From: CAMTWZ01 sp041749075
GTDB taxonomy: Bacteria > Bacteroidota > Rhodothermia > Balneolales > HLUCCA01
Direction: 5' to 3'
Length of the DNA: 64,000 nucleotides
Assembly: GCA_041749075.1 (NCBI GenBank)
Contig: JBGTBY010000020.1
Coordinates: 1-64,000, forward strand
In this document: piece by piece, positions 35,669-44,038 of the stretch
How the letters are laid out: each line of letters starts with the position of its first letter
Numbering within the stretch: the stretch's first letter is position 1
Notes under the pieces: model-generated
Seen by the model: the letters and a program-made list of their open reading frames with translations, nothing else
Told to the model about the DNA's origin: nothing
The model's database searches: none
Translations under genes and position numbers: made by a program

Positions 35669-35971
35669 ATGGATCTCGAATCAATCAAAACCGCAGCATT
35701 CCAAGCCATTTGCAGACAATATGGCGTGCGCGAGCTTTATGCGTTTGGATCCGTAACCACCGATCGGTTCACGGAAGAAAGTGACATGGATTTTCTGGTT
35801 GCTTTTGACCGTGACTCCCCAAATGGGGCTTTTGATCAATTTATGGGGCTGAAAATGGCCTTAGAGGTTGAATTAGGTCGTTCTGTTGATTTACTCACAC
35901 TTAAGCCTTTCCGAAATCCATTGTTCCAGCAGGAAGTTGACCGAACAAAGGTTCTTCTGTATGCCGCATAG
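35669..35971 (+). CDS. mntA: MntA-type nucleotidyltransferase antitoxin
   Basis: 100 aa from the ATG at 35669. The minimal nucleotidyltransferase core G27-S28-x10-D39-x-D41 (GSVTTDRF to SDMDFLV) is intact. It overlaps the HEPN gene by 11 nt. In known MntA/HepT pairs the MNT domain AMPylates a tyrosine of the HEPN toxin next to its active-site histidine and silences it. A weak TTG/TAATCTTG promoter lies upstream (35631-35663). Moderately sure of function, sure of family. Confidence 0.88.
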   Translation: MDLESIKTAAFQAICRQYGVRELYAFGSVTTDRFTEESDMDFLVAFDRDSPNGAFDQFMGLKMALEVELGRSVDLLTLKPFRNPLFQQEVDRTKVLLYAA

Positions 35972-36296
35972 CGTTCGCAAGCTTCTGTTGGACATCGTGA
36001 TTTCATGTGAAGAGGTTCTGGTCTTCCATAAAAACGTCAGTTTTGAGAATTATTTGGAAGACAGAAAGCTTCAACTCGCTACGGAGAGGCACTTTGAGAT
36101 CATTGGAGAGGCTTTGTATAGACTCAACAACGTCGACCCGAACGGTCTTGAGAGAAATATCCCTGATTTTCGTCGAATCATCGGTTTTCGGAACATCATC
36201 GCACATGGCTACGATGTGATCGATCAAGCCGTCCTTTGGGATTTTGCCGTGAATAAGGTCCCGGAATTGCTAGATTTGGTTCGCAATTATGAGTGA
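35961..36296 (+). CDS. hepT: HepT-like HEPN ribonuclease toxin
   Basis: 111 aa from the ATG at 35961, overlapping mntA. The RX4HXY motif is present as R77-NIIA-H82-G-Y84 (FRNIIAHGYD). The residues R77, H82 and Y84 correspond to the RNase active site and the tyrosine that the MNT partner modifies. HepT toxins cut RNA when freed. All motif residues are intact, so the pair looks functional. Confidence 0.88.
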   Translation: MPHSVRKLLLDIVISCEEVLVFHKNVSFENYLEDRKLQLATERHFEIIGEALYRLNNVDPNGLERNIPDFRRIIGFRNIIAHGYDVIDQAVLWDFAVNKVPELLDLVRNYE

Positions 36297-36415
36297 GTCT
36301 TCGGCCAGTATCGTTTGGTTCCCGAGTTTGTACCCGAATTATCCGCTACCCTGACTTTCCTCATTTCAATTCTTGCGAAGATGTGTTACTATGAAACACA
36401 CATCACAGACGAGAC

Positions 36416-36814
36416 ATGAAACCCCATCCACCCATTCAGTCCATTCTCACTTCATTGGCCATTTGCGTCCTGATGGCAGGATGTTATACAACGGGAGGCG
36501 AAGATCCGGGCCCGGTGGCTGATATCGTCCGAATCGTGCAAGAACCGGCCACTATCAGCCCTACGGATACGGTGAAGTTCACCATGATTATAGTTAAACA
36601 TCACCAGAGCGAGGTGAGTTATAATTGGTGGTTTAGTGAAGGACAAATATTGAACAGTAAAGGTTTAGTACACAGTCCGTACGCGGAAACTGATTCTACA
36701 ATTGTCTTTTGGACACCGAATGGCTACACCGGGATTGTGACAGTTACGGCAATGCTAATGCCACGCAGTGACTTTGACATCACGTATAAATCACTTCAAA
36801 TAAATGTTCGCTGA
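36416..36814 (+). CDS. Small lipoprotein, PKD/Ig-like fold
   Basis: 132 aa, lipobox MAGC at Cys23 preceded by a positively charged start. The body (VKFTMIIVKHHQSEVSYNWW, then TVTAMLMPRSDFDI) has the order of strands of a PKD/Ig-like sandwich with a conserved Trp pair. No function known. It stands 17 nt before two related small lipoproteins. Confidence 0.6.
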   Translation: MKPHPPIQSILTSLAICVLMAGCYTTGGEDPGPVADIVRIVQEPATISPTDTVKFTMIIVKHHQSEVSYNWWFSEGQILNSKGLVHSPYAETDSTIVFWTPNGYTGIVTVTAMLMPRSDFDITYKSLQINVR

Positions 36815-36831
36815 CGAGCGTCCGCCGCATT

Positions 36832-37212
36832 ATGCCCAAACATCTTCAAACCGCGATCGCAGTGTTTATTCTAGCACTTCTCGCGTCCTGCACCATGGAA
36901 GGACCTTGCGAGGGTTCATTGGTGTTGACTAACCCGATTTCCGATGTCACCGTGGCGGTGGGTGATACGGTCTATATAGATCTGACGAACCCGCCGGTGT
37001 TTGTGAGTTCGAAGGGGATTGTTTCATACGATTACACCATTCTAGCTGGTGTTGAAAATGTCGACCTAAATATTATAGCACGGAATAATCCAGGCAATTA
37101 CACTAGCAGATTAGAAATAGCGTCCAGAAATACTGGCGGGGCAATCGTAAACCTGCATGCCAGATCCGGCTGCTTGGAAAACAGCACGCTTTTCAACATC
37201 ACAGTCCAATAG
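36832..37212 (+). CDS. Small lipoprotein, first of a tandem pair
   Basis: 126 aa, lipobox LASC at Cys20. It begins MPKHLQTAIAVFILALLASC and ends NITVQ. The sequence CEGSL, PISDVTVAVGDTVYIDLTNP is shared with the next gene, which is the same length. It probably forms a small Ig-like or fibronectin-like domain with one disulfide (Cys26 and Cys117). No known family. Confidence 0.65.
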   Translation: MPKHLQTAIAVFILALLASCTMEGPCEGSLVLTNPISDVTVAVGDTVYIDLTNPPVFVSSKGIVSYDYTILAGVENVDLNIIARNNPGNYTSRLEIASRNTGGAIVNLHARSGCLENSTLFNITVQ

Positions 37213-37231
37213 GTCTCAATAAGCACACCCC

Positions 37232-37612
37232 ATGCCAAAACATCTTCACATCGCGATCGCAATTTTCATCATCGCAATACTCGCATCCTGCGGCGATGAT
37301 CGTTGTGAGGGATCACTCACCGTGGTCAACACCATCCCAGATATCACCATGGTGGTGGGTGATACGGAGTATGTCGACCTAACCAACCCAAGGATTTTCG
37401 AGCGACCGCCGAATAATGCGATATCGTACGCAGTTTCTCAGCTCTCTGGTTTTGGGATTGTTCAAGGATTACAAATGCAAAATGTGAATGATAATGGACG
37501 CGCTACTCTCATTCGAATCATCGGTAAAAGTTTCGGAGACGCAAAATTGTTAATCGAAGCCGGTGCCGGTTGTCTCGTAAACGAAACCACGTTCAACATC
37601 ACTGTCCAATAA
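37232..37612 (+). CDS. Small lipoprotein, second of a tandem pair
   Basis: 126 aa, lipobox LASC at Cys20. It is a clear paralogue of the preceding gene (MPKHLHIAIAIFIIAILASC; CEGSLTVV; PDITMVVGDTEYVDLTNP; ends NITVQ), with about half of the residues kept and both mature cysteines conserved. The duplication lies 19 nt downstream. Function unknown. Confidence 0.65.
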   Translation: MPKHLHIAIAIFIIAILASCGDDRCEGSLTVVNTIPDITMVVGDTEYVDLTNPRIFERPPNNAISYAVSQLSGFGIVQGLQMQNVNDNGRATLIRIIGKSFGDAKLLIEAGAGCLVNETTFNITVQ

Positions 37613-37623
37613 GGCTCCAATAA

Positions 37624-37821
37624 TTATCAGAAATACTCGCGATTCCCTTCAATGAGTATTTTGGTCAATGGACACGAAACGAATCGATCAGCAAAGTTTT
37701 GGAGAAGGCTACCAAAGGTCTGCAGCAGATTCAAACCTACCTCTTCGATGGGCTGTATTCGTTCGCCGGACACATCCGTTCGAAAAACATCATCCATCCT
37801 TTTTGGGAAAGCATCGGATGA
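37624..37821 (+). pseudogene. Decayed Fic/DOC-family gene remnant
   Basis: From 37624 to the TGA at 37819-37821 the frame reads 65 residues with no start codon. The part VLEKATKGLQQIQTYLFDGL then YSFAGHIRSKN matches the N-terminal helices of Fic proteins (LF..IY.WAG.IR). It is directly followed by IIHPFWESIG, which resembles the Fic catalytic motif HPFxxGNGR. The middle (about 40 residues) is deleted, the N-terminus is missing and the frame stops after the motif. So this looks like a non-functional remnant. A TTTAAAA heptad repeat begins at the break. Confidence 0.5.
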
Positions 37822-37848
37822 TCATTTAAAATTTATCATTTAAAATTA
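37822..37848. repeat. TTTAAAA heptad block, exact copy of part of 31247-31272
   Basis: A 26-bp block CATTTAAAATTTATCATTTA followed by AAATTA is the same as at 31247-31272, about 6.5 kb away. It abuts the end of the Fic remnant, which may mark the deletion junction. The rest of the 272-nt gap to 37884 shows nothing. Confidence 0.75.
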
Positions 37849-37884
37849 TCCTACTCTTCAAAGGCATCGAGAAGTCGTTATACC

Positions 37885-38343
37885 CTAAATCCTAACTTTC
37901 CCCCGCGCCGCGCTCGCTCCCATCACCTTATCGATTGTTTCGATACTCGGCACCATCGGCTTGTCGCGATAGCGGTCCACGATGCACAAAAAACCGAGCC
38001 AGTCGCCTTTATCGGCATGAAACTGATGCAAGGTTTCGGGCGACACATACACCACATCATGCAAATCCAGATCGGTGACGGTGTCGTTCAGCACAACCGA
38101 GCCCTTCCCCCGAATGATGATCACGCTATGCGGATGCCGATGCGTTTCGAGCGATGAATACCCGCCCGGAGCCACCTCGAAATACCGCGTTTGCATGTTC
38201 AGCTCCCAGTCGTCGACGCCTTCGCCAAGAATCGACTGACGCGAGATGTCCTTGAAGTTCGTCGTCTCCGTCTTGTAGGCCTTCAGTTCGATGCCGTCCC
38301 AGCGGTAGTCGTGGCATTTCACCACGCGAGAATGAGTTTTCAT
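37885..38343 (-). CDS. Cupin-domain protein (CupR-like, RLP-linked)
   Basis: 152 aa. The first cupin motif is clear (ETHRHPHSVIIIRGKG, two His ligands of the metal) and the second is HQFHADKGDWLGFLCIVD. The flanking patterns DYRWDGIELKAYK, FKDISRQ and RYFEVAPGGYS resemble my recollection of the cupin Rru_A2000 of Rhodospirillum rubrum, a 1-methylthioxylulose-5-phosphate lyase (CupR) that works after a RuBisCO-like protein. It overlaps the RLP gene by 4 nt. The similarity is from memory and not checked; other cupin roles are possible. Confidence 0.7.
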   Translation of the reverse strand: MKTHSRVVKCHDYRWDGIELKAYKTETTNFKDISRQSILGEGVDDWELNMQTRYFEVAPGGYSSLETHRHPHSVIIIRGKGSVVLNDTVTDLDLHDVVYVSPETLHQFHADKGDWLGFLCIVDRYRDKPMVPSIETIDKVMGASAARGKVRI

Positions 38344-39407
38344 GATGCGGATTCCATTAAGTCTCGGATTTCAGCGGCAGCCGCGCGCAGCCCCTCGGGA
38401 TGCTGATACAAGCTGCCTCCAATAAGATAGCATGTGTCGTTGCCGTATGTCTCGATCCATTTGTGCAAGGTGGCGCGCTGCATGCCTCCGCCCGGGGTGG
38501 GCCACGCGCCAGGAAAGTTGTTCATTGGTCCGCGCGCGGTGTCGTTGATGGCCAGGCAATCGGCCAACGGATAGGTGAAGCGCCCACCAGTGTTCGGATA
38601 GATCACGAAATCGGCGCCCAATGCGCGCCACAGCGCGCCATATAAGAAAGAGCGGGTGAAACCATGCGTCGGACCCACCAATCCGCCCGAAAACGCCGGA
38701 TGCGCCATAATCGGAAGCGCATCGCTTCGCCGCGCGAGGCGATGCATGACGTCCGGGGCGGTCAAATGCGGACACACCATCACCGCGCCCGCTCCCGCGG
38801 CGACTGCCGCTTCGAAACGTCGCTCGGTGACCTCGCCCGGACCCGTGATATGCGGCACATACACGCTTCGTCCGCCGGTTTTCGCGTTCGCCTCATTCAC
38901 GGCATCGGCACAGGCCTTCAATCGGTCGAGGAAGGGCGCGTAGGGCTGGTCGGCGAGGCCATGGTCGTCTTTGATCATGTCGATGCCTCCCATCGCGAAT
39001 TCATGCGCCATCGCGGCGAACTCGGCGGGCGTCGAGCCCACCGGCTTGAGCGCCGTGCACGACAACGGACGCGTGGGAACACCCAATCGCTCCCGCATCC
39101 CTGCTATTCCAAATGTGGGTCCGCCAAACAGGTCGGATGGAAGCTCATCCCAATCCACACCCGTGATGCGGATCCCATCCAGCAAGGAAATATTCCCGAA
39201 GAGGACATTCAGAAACTGGGTGATTTCCCCGCCCACATTGCCGTTCGGATAGTGGATGGACACCGCATTCCCATCCTCTGCCACCACCTTCCCGACAATG
39301 TTCTCTAAAATGTGCGCTGGCAAGGTATCGAACGGCATTTCGACGCTCTGTTCCAGCCGGATGGCGTCGATCTGCTCGTCCTTCGAAACCTCGTACGAAA
39401 CCTTCAT
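38340..39407 (-). CDS. RuBisCO-like protein (form IV)
   Basis: 355 aa, shorter at the N-terminus than RuBisCO (about 460). The TIM-barrel core is recognisable: ALKPVG (K121, equal to K175 of RuBisCO), GGIDMIKDDHG (K146 equals the carbamylated K201; D148 equals D203; His149 replaces E204), PTPGGGMQ, LIGGSLYQHPEG. K177, E204, R295, H327 and K334 equivalents are lost, so it cannot be a carboxylase. It resembles the non-phototrophic RLP group (which includes 3-oxo-isoapionate-4-phosphate decarboxylase, OiaX). The coupled cupin favours a methylthioribulose route. Overlaps purA by 4 nt upstream and the cupin by 4 nt downstream. Confidence 0.88.
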   Translation of the reverse strand: MKVSYEVSKDEQIDAIRLEQSVEMPFDTLPAHILENIVGKVVAEDGNAVSIHYPNGNVGGEITQFLNVLFGNISLLDGIRITGVDWDELPSDLFGGPTFGIAGMRERLGVPTRPLSCTALKPVGSTPAEFAAMAHEFAMGGIDMIKDDHGLADQPYAPFLDRLKACADAVNEANAKTGGRSVYVPHITGPGEVTERRFEAAVAAGAGAVMVCPHLTAPDVMHRLARRSDALPIMAHPAFSGGLVGPTHGFTRSFLYGALWRALGADFVIYPNTGGRFTYPLADCLAINDTARGPMNNFPGAWPTPGGGMQRATLHKWIETYGNDTCYLIGGSLYQHPEGLRAAAAEIRDLMESAS

Positions 39408-40684
39408 TCCTCGATGAGGATCGTTTCGGTGCGATCAGGACCTGTCGACACAATCCGGATCGGCACTTTCATGTACACTTCAAGGAAATTCAAATAGGAT
39501 TTGGCCTCTTCCGGAAGCTTGTTGAAATCGGTGATGCCGATGGTGGACGTTTTCCAGCCCGGAAACGTGGCATACACCGGCTCGACGGTCTCAAGCTCGT
39601 CGCAACCCAGTGGAAACGCCCGGGACTCTTCGCCCTTCACCTTGTAACCCGTGCACACCTTTACGTCATCCAGCTGGTCAAGCACATCCAATTTGGTGAT
39701 CACCAACTCGCTGAATCCGTTCACCCGGGCCGCATAGCGCAAAGCAACCAGGTCGAGCCATCCGGTGCGACGCGGCCTTCCTGTCGTTGCGCCGAACTCA
39801 TGACCCACGCGACGAATCTCTTCACCCAAACTGTCATGCAATTCCGTGGGAAACGGGCCATTCCCCACACGTGTGCAATACGCTTTGCTGATGCCCATCA
39901 CATGGGTCACAGCCAATGGCGGAATTCCGCTTCCGATACACGCGCCACCCGATGTGGGCGACGAACTGGTGACATACGGATACGTGCCATGGTCCACATC
40001 CAACAAACTGCCTTGAGCTCCTTCCAGCAAGATGGATTTTCCTTCATCCAATGCATTATGCAGCATTTCAGACGTGTTGCGGATGTATGGAGATAGGCGG
40101 ATGCCGGCATCAATCAGGTCCGGAAGCAACTCATCTGCGGTGAACGTCGGCGCGCCATACAAGGAAGAGAGATGCAAGTTCACTTCAATCAACGCCTCAT
40201 CGATTTTCTCGCGAAGGGAAGATGGATCGAGCAGATCGCGCATTCGGATGCCACGACGTGCGGTTTTCGAGACATAGGCCGGACCGATACCACGACCAGT
40301 GGTTCCGATTTTGCCTTCGCCTTTCGAAACTTCATTCGCTTTGTCGAGCGCTTTGTGGTAGGGAAGGATCACATGCGCGGTTTCGGAGATGAAGAGACGT
40401 CCGGCTGGGTCCACACCCATGCCACGTACGGCATCCATTTCGTCGAGCAAGGTAAAGGGATCGATCACCACACCATTTCCGATCACGCAATCGGTGTCGT
40501 CGTGGAAGATGCCGGATGGGATCAGGTGCAAGACGAAGGTCTTACCATTGAATTTGAGGGTGTGACCGGCGTTGGCGCCGCCTTGGTATCGGACAACAAT
40601 ATCGGTTTGTTTGGCAAGGATGTCGACGATCTTGCCTTTGCCTTCATCGCCCCATTGGGCGCCGATGAGAATACGGACTGACAT
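39404..40684 (-). CDS. purA: Adenylosuccinate synthetase
   Basis: 426 aa from the ATG at 40684 (MSVRILIGAQWGDEGKGKIV); an in-frame codon at 40738 would extend through the spacer and is rejected. The GTP loop GDEGKGK and catalytic GTTGRGIGPAYVSKTARRG are intact, and the C-terminal KFNKLPEEAKSYLNFLE region is normal. It commits IMP to AMP synthesis. Its stop overlaps the RLP start by 4 nt, so the RLP and cupin should be made along with it. Confidence 0.97.
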   Translation of the reverse strand: MSVRILIGAQWGDEGKGKIVDILAKQTDIVVRYQGGANAGHTLKFNGKTFVLHLIPSGIFHDDTDCVIGNGVVIDPFTLLDEMDAVRGMGVDPAGRLFISETAHVILPYHKALDKANEVSKGEGKIGTTGRGIGPAYVSKTARRGIRMRDLLDPSSLREKIDEALIEVNLHLSSLYGAPTFTADELLPDLIDAGIRLSPYIRNTSEMLHNALDEGKSILLEGAQGSLLDVDHGTYPYVTSSSPTSGGACIGSGIPPLAVTHVMGISKAYCTRVGNGPFPTELHDSLGEEIRRVGHEFGATTGRPRRTGWLDLVALRYAARVNGFSELVITKLDVLDQLDDVKVCTGYKVKGEESRAFPLGCDELETVEPVYATFPGWKTSTIGITDFNKLPEEAKSYLNFLEVYMKVPIRIVSTGPDRTETILIEE

Positions 40685-40740
40685 AAATATTCGTGGTGGG
40701 AAGTAGAAAAAAATACTAGAGGACCGAGTCGCAAACATAC

Positions 40741-40766
40741 GAAAAGCCCGGAAGTCGGGCTTTTCG
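40741..40766. terminator. Terminator after the secD-secF-STAS operon
   Basis: A GC-rich stem with perfect arms GAAAAGCCCG and CGGGCTTTTC and a 5-nt loop lies between the STAS gene stop (40795) and the purA start (40684). Read leftward it has a UUUUC tail. Confidence 0.85.
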
Positions 40767-40794
40767 TAGTTCCGTTAAGAGCAGAGAAATCGTC

Positions 40795-41133
40795 TTATTC
40801 GAACGATTTCACGGCTTCGTCAAGCGAGCGGAAGTGTTGGAACACTGTGATCAGCTTGGTGATAATCAGAAGGCTTTCGATTTTGTCGGTCGCATTGGCG
40901 ATCCGAAGATCTCCACCTGCGTTGCGCATGGTTGTCAGCGCGCCGATCAGCATGCCTAAGCCGGATGAGTTCATGAACTTGACTTTGCCAAGATCCACAA
41001 TCACATTCTTCTTGCCGCCATCGATGAGCTCATGCAATTTTTCGTTCAGGGCTACGGCGTCGGGGCCACCCATCACGTTGCCATTGAACTCGATGACGAC
41101 ACAATTCCAACGTTCATTACTTTTGAAACTCAT
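40795..41133 (-). CDS. STAS-domain anti-sigma factor antagonist
   Basis: 112 aa. A SpoIIAA-like fold: ERWNCVVIEFNGNVMGGPDA, then VDLGKVKFMNSSGLGMLIGA with the phosphorylatable serine in NSSGLG. The family works in partner-switching with a serine kinase, which is not in this window. It follows secF after 16 nt on the same strand. Confidence 0.88.
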   Translation of the reverse strand: MSFKSNERWNCVVIEFNGNVMGGPDAVALNEKLHELIDGGKKNVIVDLGKVKFMNSSGLGMLIGALTTMRNAGGDLRIANATDKIESLLIITKLITVFQHFRSLDEAVKSFE

Positions 41134-41149
41134 AGATTCTCCGGAATTC

Positions 41150-42058
41150 TCAGGATGCTTGTTTTTTCTTTAAATCGACCACCAATGGGCAGGCGACGTA
41201 GAGTGTGCTGTATGTACCAAGGGTGATACCGACGATGAGCGCGAACGCCAATCCTTTCAGTACCTCACCGCCGAATATAAACAGCACAGTCACAACAAAC
41301 AACGTTGTTAATGACGTTACGACGGTCCGACTCAAGGTCGAATTCATCGCGCGGTTCACCATTTTCTCCAAAGGATCCGTTTTGTAGACCAGGGAGTCCT
41401 CTCTGAGGCGGTCGAATACCACAACGGTGTCGTTCAAGGAATATCCCACAATGGTCAGAAAGGCAGCGATCGTTGTCTGATCGATATCCAAGCTGAATGG
41501 CATAATTCCGTTGAAGATGACGAACACGCCAAGGATGATGATCACATCATGCGCGATGGCGGCGATGGTTCCAACAGAATATCTCCAGTTCTTGAATCGG
41601 ACCAAGATATAGAGGAAGATCACGACGATCGAAAAGAGGATCGCGTTTAGCGCGCCCCATTTCAGGTCATCGGCAAACCGCGGACTGATGTCATCCGTTT
41701 TGATGATCACAACGTTGTTACCAGGGAAAGCCGTGGTCAATGTCGAAATGATCGTGTTTTGCAGAGGGGTGGCTTCCATTTCGGAATCGGTGCGAACCAG
41801 AAGGTCGCGGCTCAGGCCGAATTGTTTCACTTCTGGCTGACTTCCAAGTGCCGGGGTGAGCAGGTCTCTCACTTCGGTCACGGAAACCGCCGTGTCGAAT
41901 TCGACCACAAGCTCTTTTCCACCTTTGAAGTCGATTCCGTAACTGAGGCCCTTCAATAGAAGAGCGGCGATAGCGATGACCAGCATCGCGCTCGAAATGT
42001 AGTACCCGATCTTGCGGGTTTCTACAAAGTTGTAATTGGGTGTTTCAAACCATCTCAT
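41150..42058 (-). CDS. secF: Protein-export membrane protein SecF
   Basis: 302 aa. The motif GIDFKGGKELVVEFD follows TM1; TM segments at about 10-34, 140-160, 168-185, 192-210, 240-262 and 270-290. The conserved FSIVVIFLYILVRFKNWRYS and GYSLNDTVVVFDRLRE identify SecF, which with SecD uses the proton gradient to pull proteins across the inner membrane. It lies 27 nt after secD. Confidence 0.95.
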   Translation of the reverse strand: MRWFETPNYNFVETRKIGYYISSAMLVIAIAALLLKGLSYGIDFKGGKELVVEFDTAVSVTEVRDLLTPALGSQPEVKQFGLSRDLLVRTDSEMEATPLQNTIISTLTTAFPGNNVVIIKTDDISPRFADDLKWGALNAILFSIVVIFLYILVRFKNWRYSVGTIAAIAHDVIIILGVFVIFNGIMPFSLDIDQTTIAAFLTIVGYSLNDTVVVFDRLREDSLVYKTDPLEKMVNRAMNSTLSRTVVTSLTTLFVVTVLFIFGGEVLKGLAFALIVGITLGTYSTLYVACPLVVDLKKKQAS

Positions 42059-42085
42059 GGGTTTTTATATCCTATTCTAAATTGA

Positions 42086-43897
42086 TTAACCGAAGCTGAT
42101 GGAACGCGATTTATCGCGGGTGAGGTAATCCAGGATGACACGGGTGATCACGATCGCGCTGAACAGCGAGGCCACGATACCGATCATCAATGTGACAGCG
42201 AAGCCCTTGATCGGACCCACACCGAAACTGAACAAGATCACGGCGGTCAGGAATGTTGTAATGTTTCCATCCAAGATGGCGCTCATCGCATTGCTGAAAC
42301 CCGCATCGATCGCAGCCAACAGGCTTTTGCCATGACGCATTTCCTCTCGAATTCGGTCGAAAATTAGCACGTTTGCATCCACCGCCATACCTATCGTGAG
42401 TACGATACCGGCAATACCAGGCAAGGTGAGGGTCGCTTTGAAAGCGGCCAACATCCCAAGGATGAAGAAGATGTTGGAAAATAGTGCAACGTTTGCGATC
42501 AGTCCGCCTGTATGGTAATAGACCACCATGAATATGGCGACGATAATCAATCCCACAACAGCTGAATAAAACCCGGCACTGACGGATGCGGCTCCGAGCG
42601 ACGGTCCGACGGTGCGCTCTTCAATGATGTTGAGCGGAGCAGGAAGCGCACCCGACATCAGAATGTTCACCAAATCGTCCGCTTCATTCGGGCCGCTGAG
42701 ACCCGTGATGCTCGAACGTCCGTCTGTGATTCTTGAAATCACGTTCGGGAAGGTGATGACGGTTCTGTCCAATACGATGGCGACCGGGCGACCGATGTTC
42801 GCACCGGTGATGCGTGACCACACTCGGGCGGCTTCGGCATTCATCGTCATGGATACTTCAGGAGCATTCGTTTGCGGGTCGAAGGTTTGACGTGCTTCCA
42901 CAATCGCATCTCCAACCAATTCAACAGAATTGCGCACAGCGATCAACGCGTAGATGCCGACTCCATCCGGGCCCGTTTGCTCCGGCTGAGATGTCCACAT
43001 CAGATCTAAATCACGTGGCCAGAAACGGCGTACTTCGGAGCCAAGCAGTTTTTGACGAACCGCAGCGGTATCCTGTCCGGAGGCATATCCCATCACAACG
43101 CCTTGTCCAATCGGTTGGAAAATTTCCACCAATTCGTTCGTTTGTTGTGGGATGGAATCTCCCTCGGCAGTGGTTGTCACCGTGTAATGGTTCACGACGG
43201 CTTGGAGGGCGGACGTGAGCTCAGCAGGCTCAGGAGTTAAGCGGAATTCGAGGCGTGCGGTACCTTTGAGCAGGTTACGCACACGTTGCTCGTCGTCCAC
43301 ACCTGGAAGTTCCACGATGATGCGGTTTGACCCTTGTTTGATGATGGATGGCTCGCTCACACCGAAACGGTCCACACGGGTACGCACGATTTGAACCGCG
43401 CGATCCATGGCGGCCAATTGCTGAAGGTTCAAAAACGCGATGACTTCATCATTGCTTGACCGACGCGATATGTTCTGCGCATCGGAGCGGAAATAGCGGC
43501 TCAATTGAGCGTTCGGATTGCGAGCGAGGAACTCGGAAACGAATTCATTGATCGCATTGGTGCGTTTCGTTTCGGAACGCTCTTTTGCGAGAGCCAGAAC
43601 TTGGTTGAATTCGGCGTCGGTGGAACCGTGAGCCAATTCAATAAGCAATTGAGGAGTGTCGAGCTCCAAGGTCACGTGCATGCCGCCTTGAAGATCCAGA
43701 CCCAGGTTGAGGATCCGTTCACGCAAGTCTTGAATACGGGCGCCGTTTTCGCGCACGTATTCGGTTTTTGTGGCCTCATCGAGGCTATTGATGTGGCGCG
43801 TCTCCAGCCAGTACCGTAGAGAAAATTGCAGATAGAATCCGCAAATCAATACGAAAGCCAGAATGAAGCCCACGCGGGTGCCTAATTCTTTTTTCAT
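42086..43897 (-). CDS. secD: Protein-export membrane protein SecD
   Basis: 603 aa. The N-terminus has one TM helix and then LGLDLQGGMHVTLELD. A large periplasmic P1 head follows, and the C-terminal TM bundle shows GIAGIVLTIGMAVDANVLIFDR. The P1 head is about as large as in stand-alone SecD. Start ATG at 43897. It is the first gene of the secD-secF-STAS operon. A heptad array lies just upstream (43914-44038). Confidence 0.95.
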   Translation of the reverse strand: MKKELGTRVGFILAFVLICGFYLQFSLRYWLETRHINSLDEATKTEYVRENGARIQDLRERILNLGLDLQGGMHVTLELDTPQLLIELAHGSTDAEFNQVLALAKERSETKRTNAINEFVSEFLARNPNAQLSRYFRSDAQNISRRSSNDEVIAFLNLQQLAAMDRAVQIVRTRVDRFGVSEPSIIKQGSNRIIVELPGVDDEQRVRNLLKGTARLEFRLTPEPAELTSALQAVVNHYTVTTTAEGDSIPQQTNELVEIFQPIGQGVVMGYASGQDTAAVRQKLLGSEVRRFWPRDLDLMWTSQPEQTGPDGVGIYALIAVRNSVELVGDAIVEARQTFDPQTNAPEVSMTMNAEAARVWSRITGANIGRPVAIVLDRTVITFPNVISRITDGRSSITGLSGPNEADDLVNILMSGALPAPLNIIEERTVGPSLGAASVSAGFYSAVVGLIIVAIFMVVYYHTGGLIANVALFSNIFFILGMLAAFKATLTLPGIAGIVLTIGMAVDANVLIFDRIREEMRHGKSLLAAIDAGFSNAMSAILDGNITTFLTAVILFSFGVGPIKGFAVTLMIGIVASLFSAIVITRVILDYLTRDKSRSISFG

Positions 43898-43913
43898 TTT
43901 TTAGTTGTGTTCA

Positions 43914-44038
43914 GTTGTCGGTTTTCAGTTTTCAGTAGGAGGTGGAAGGGGGAAGTAGGAAGTGGGAAGATCAAAATGCAGCCCAATGGCTGTTCAGCAT
44001 GCTCTTCCTACTTCCTACTTCTTACGTCTTCCTTAGGG
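43914..44038. repeat. Heptad repeat with inverted halves between secD and the next gene
   Basis: 43914-43969 contains eight 7-nt units (GTTTTCA, GTGGAAG, TAGGAAG types); 44004-44038 contains five (CTTCCTA twice, CTTCTTA, CGTCTTC, CTTAGGG). The GGGAAGTAGGAAGTGGGAAG stretch on the left is largely complementary to the CTTCCTA stretch on the right, so a 20-bp stem with a 34-nt loop can form. The last heptad contains the stop of the leftward gene at 44033. Confidence 0.8.
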
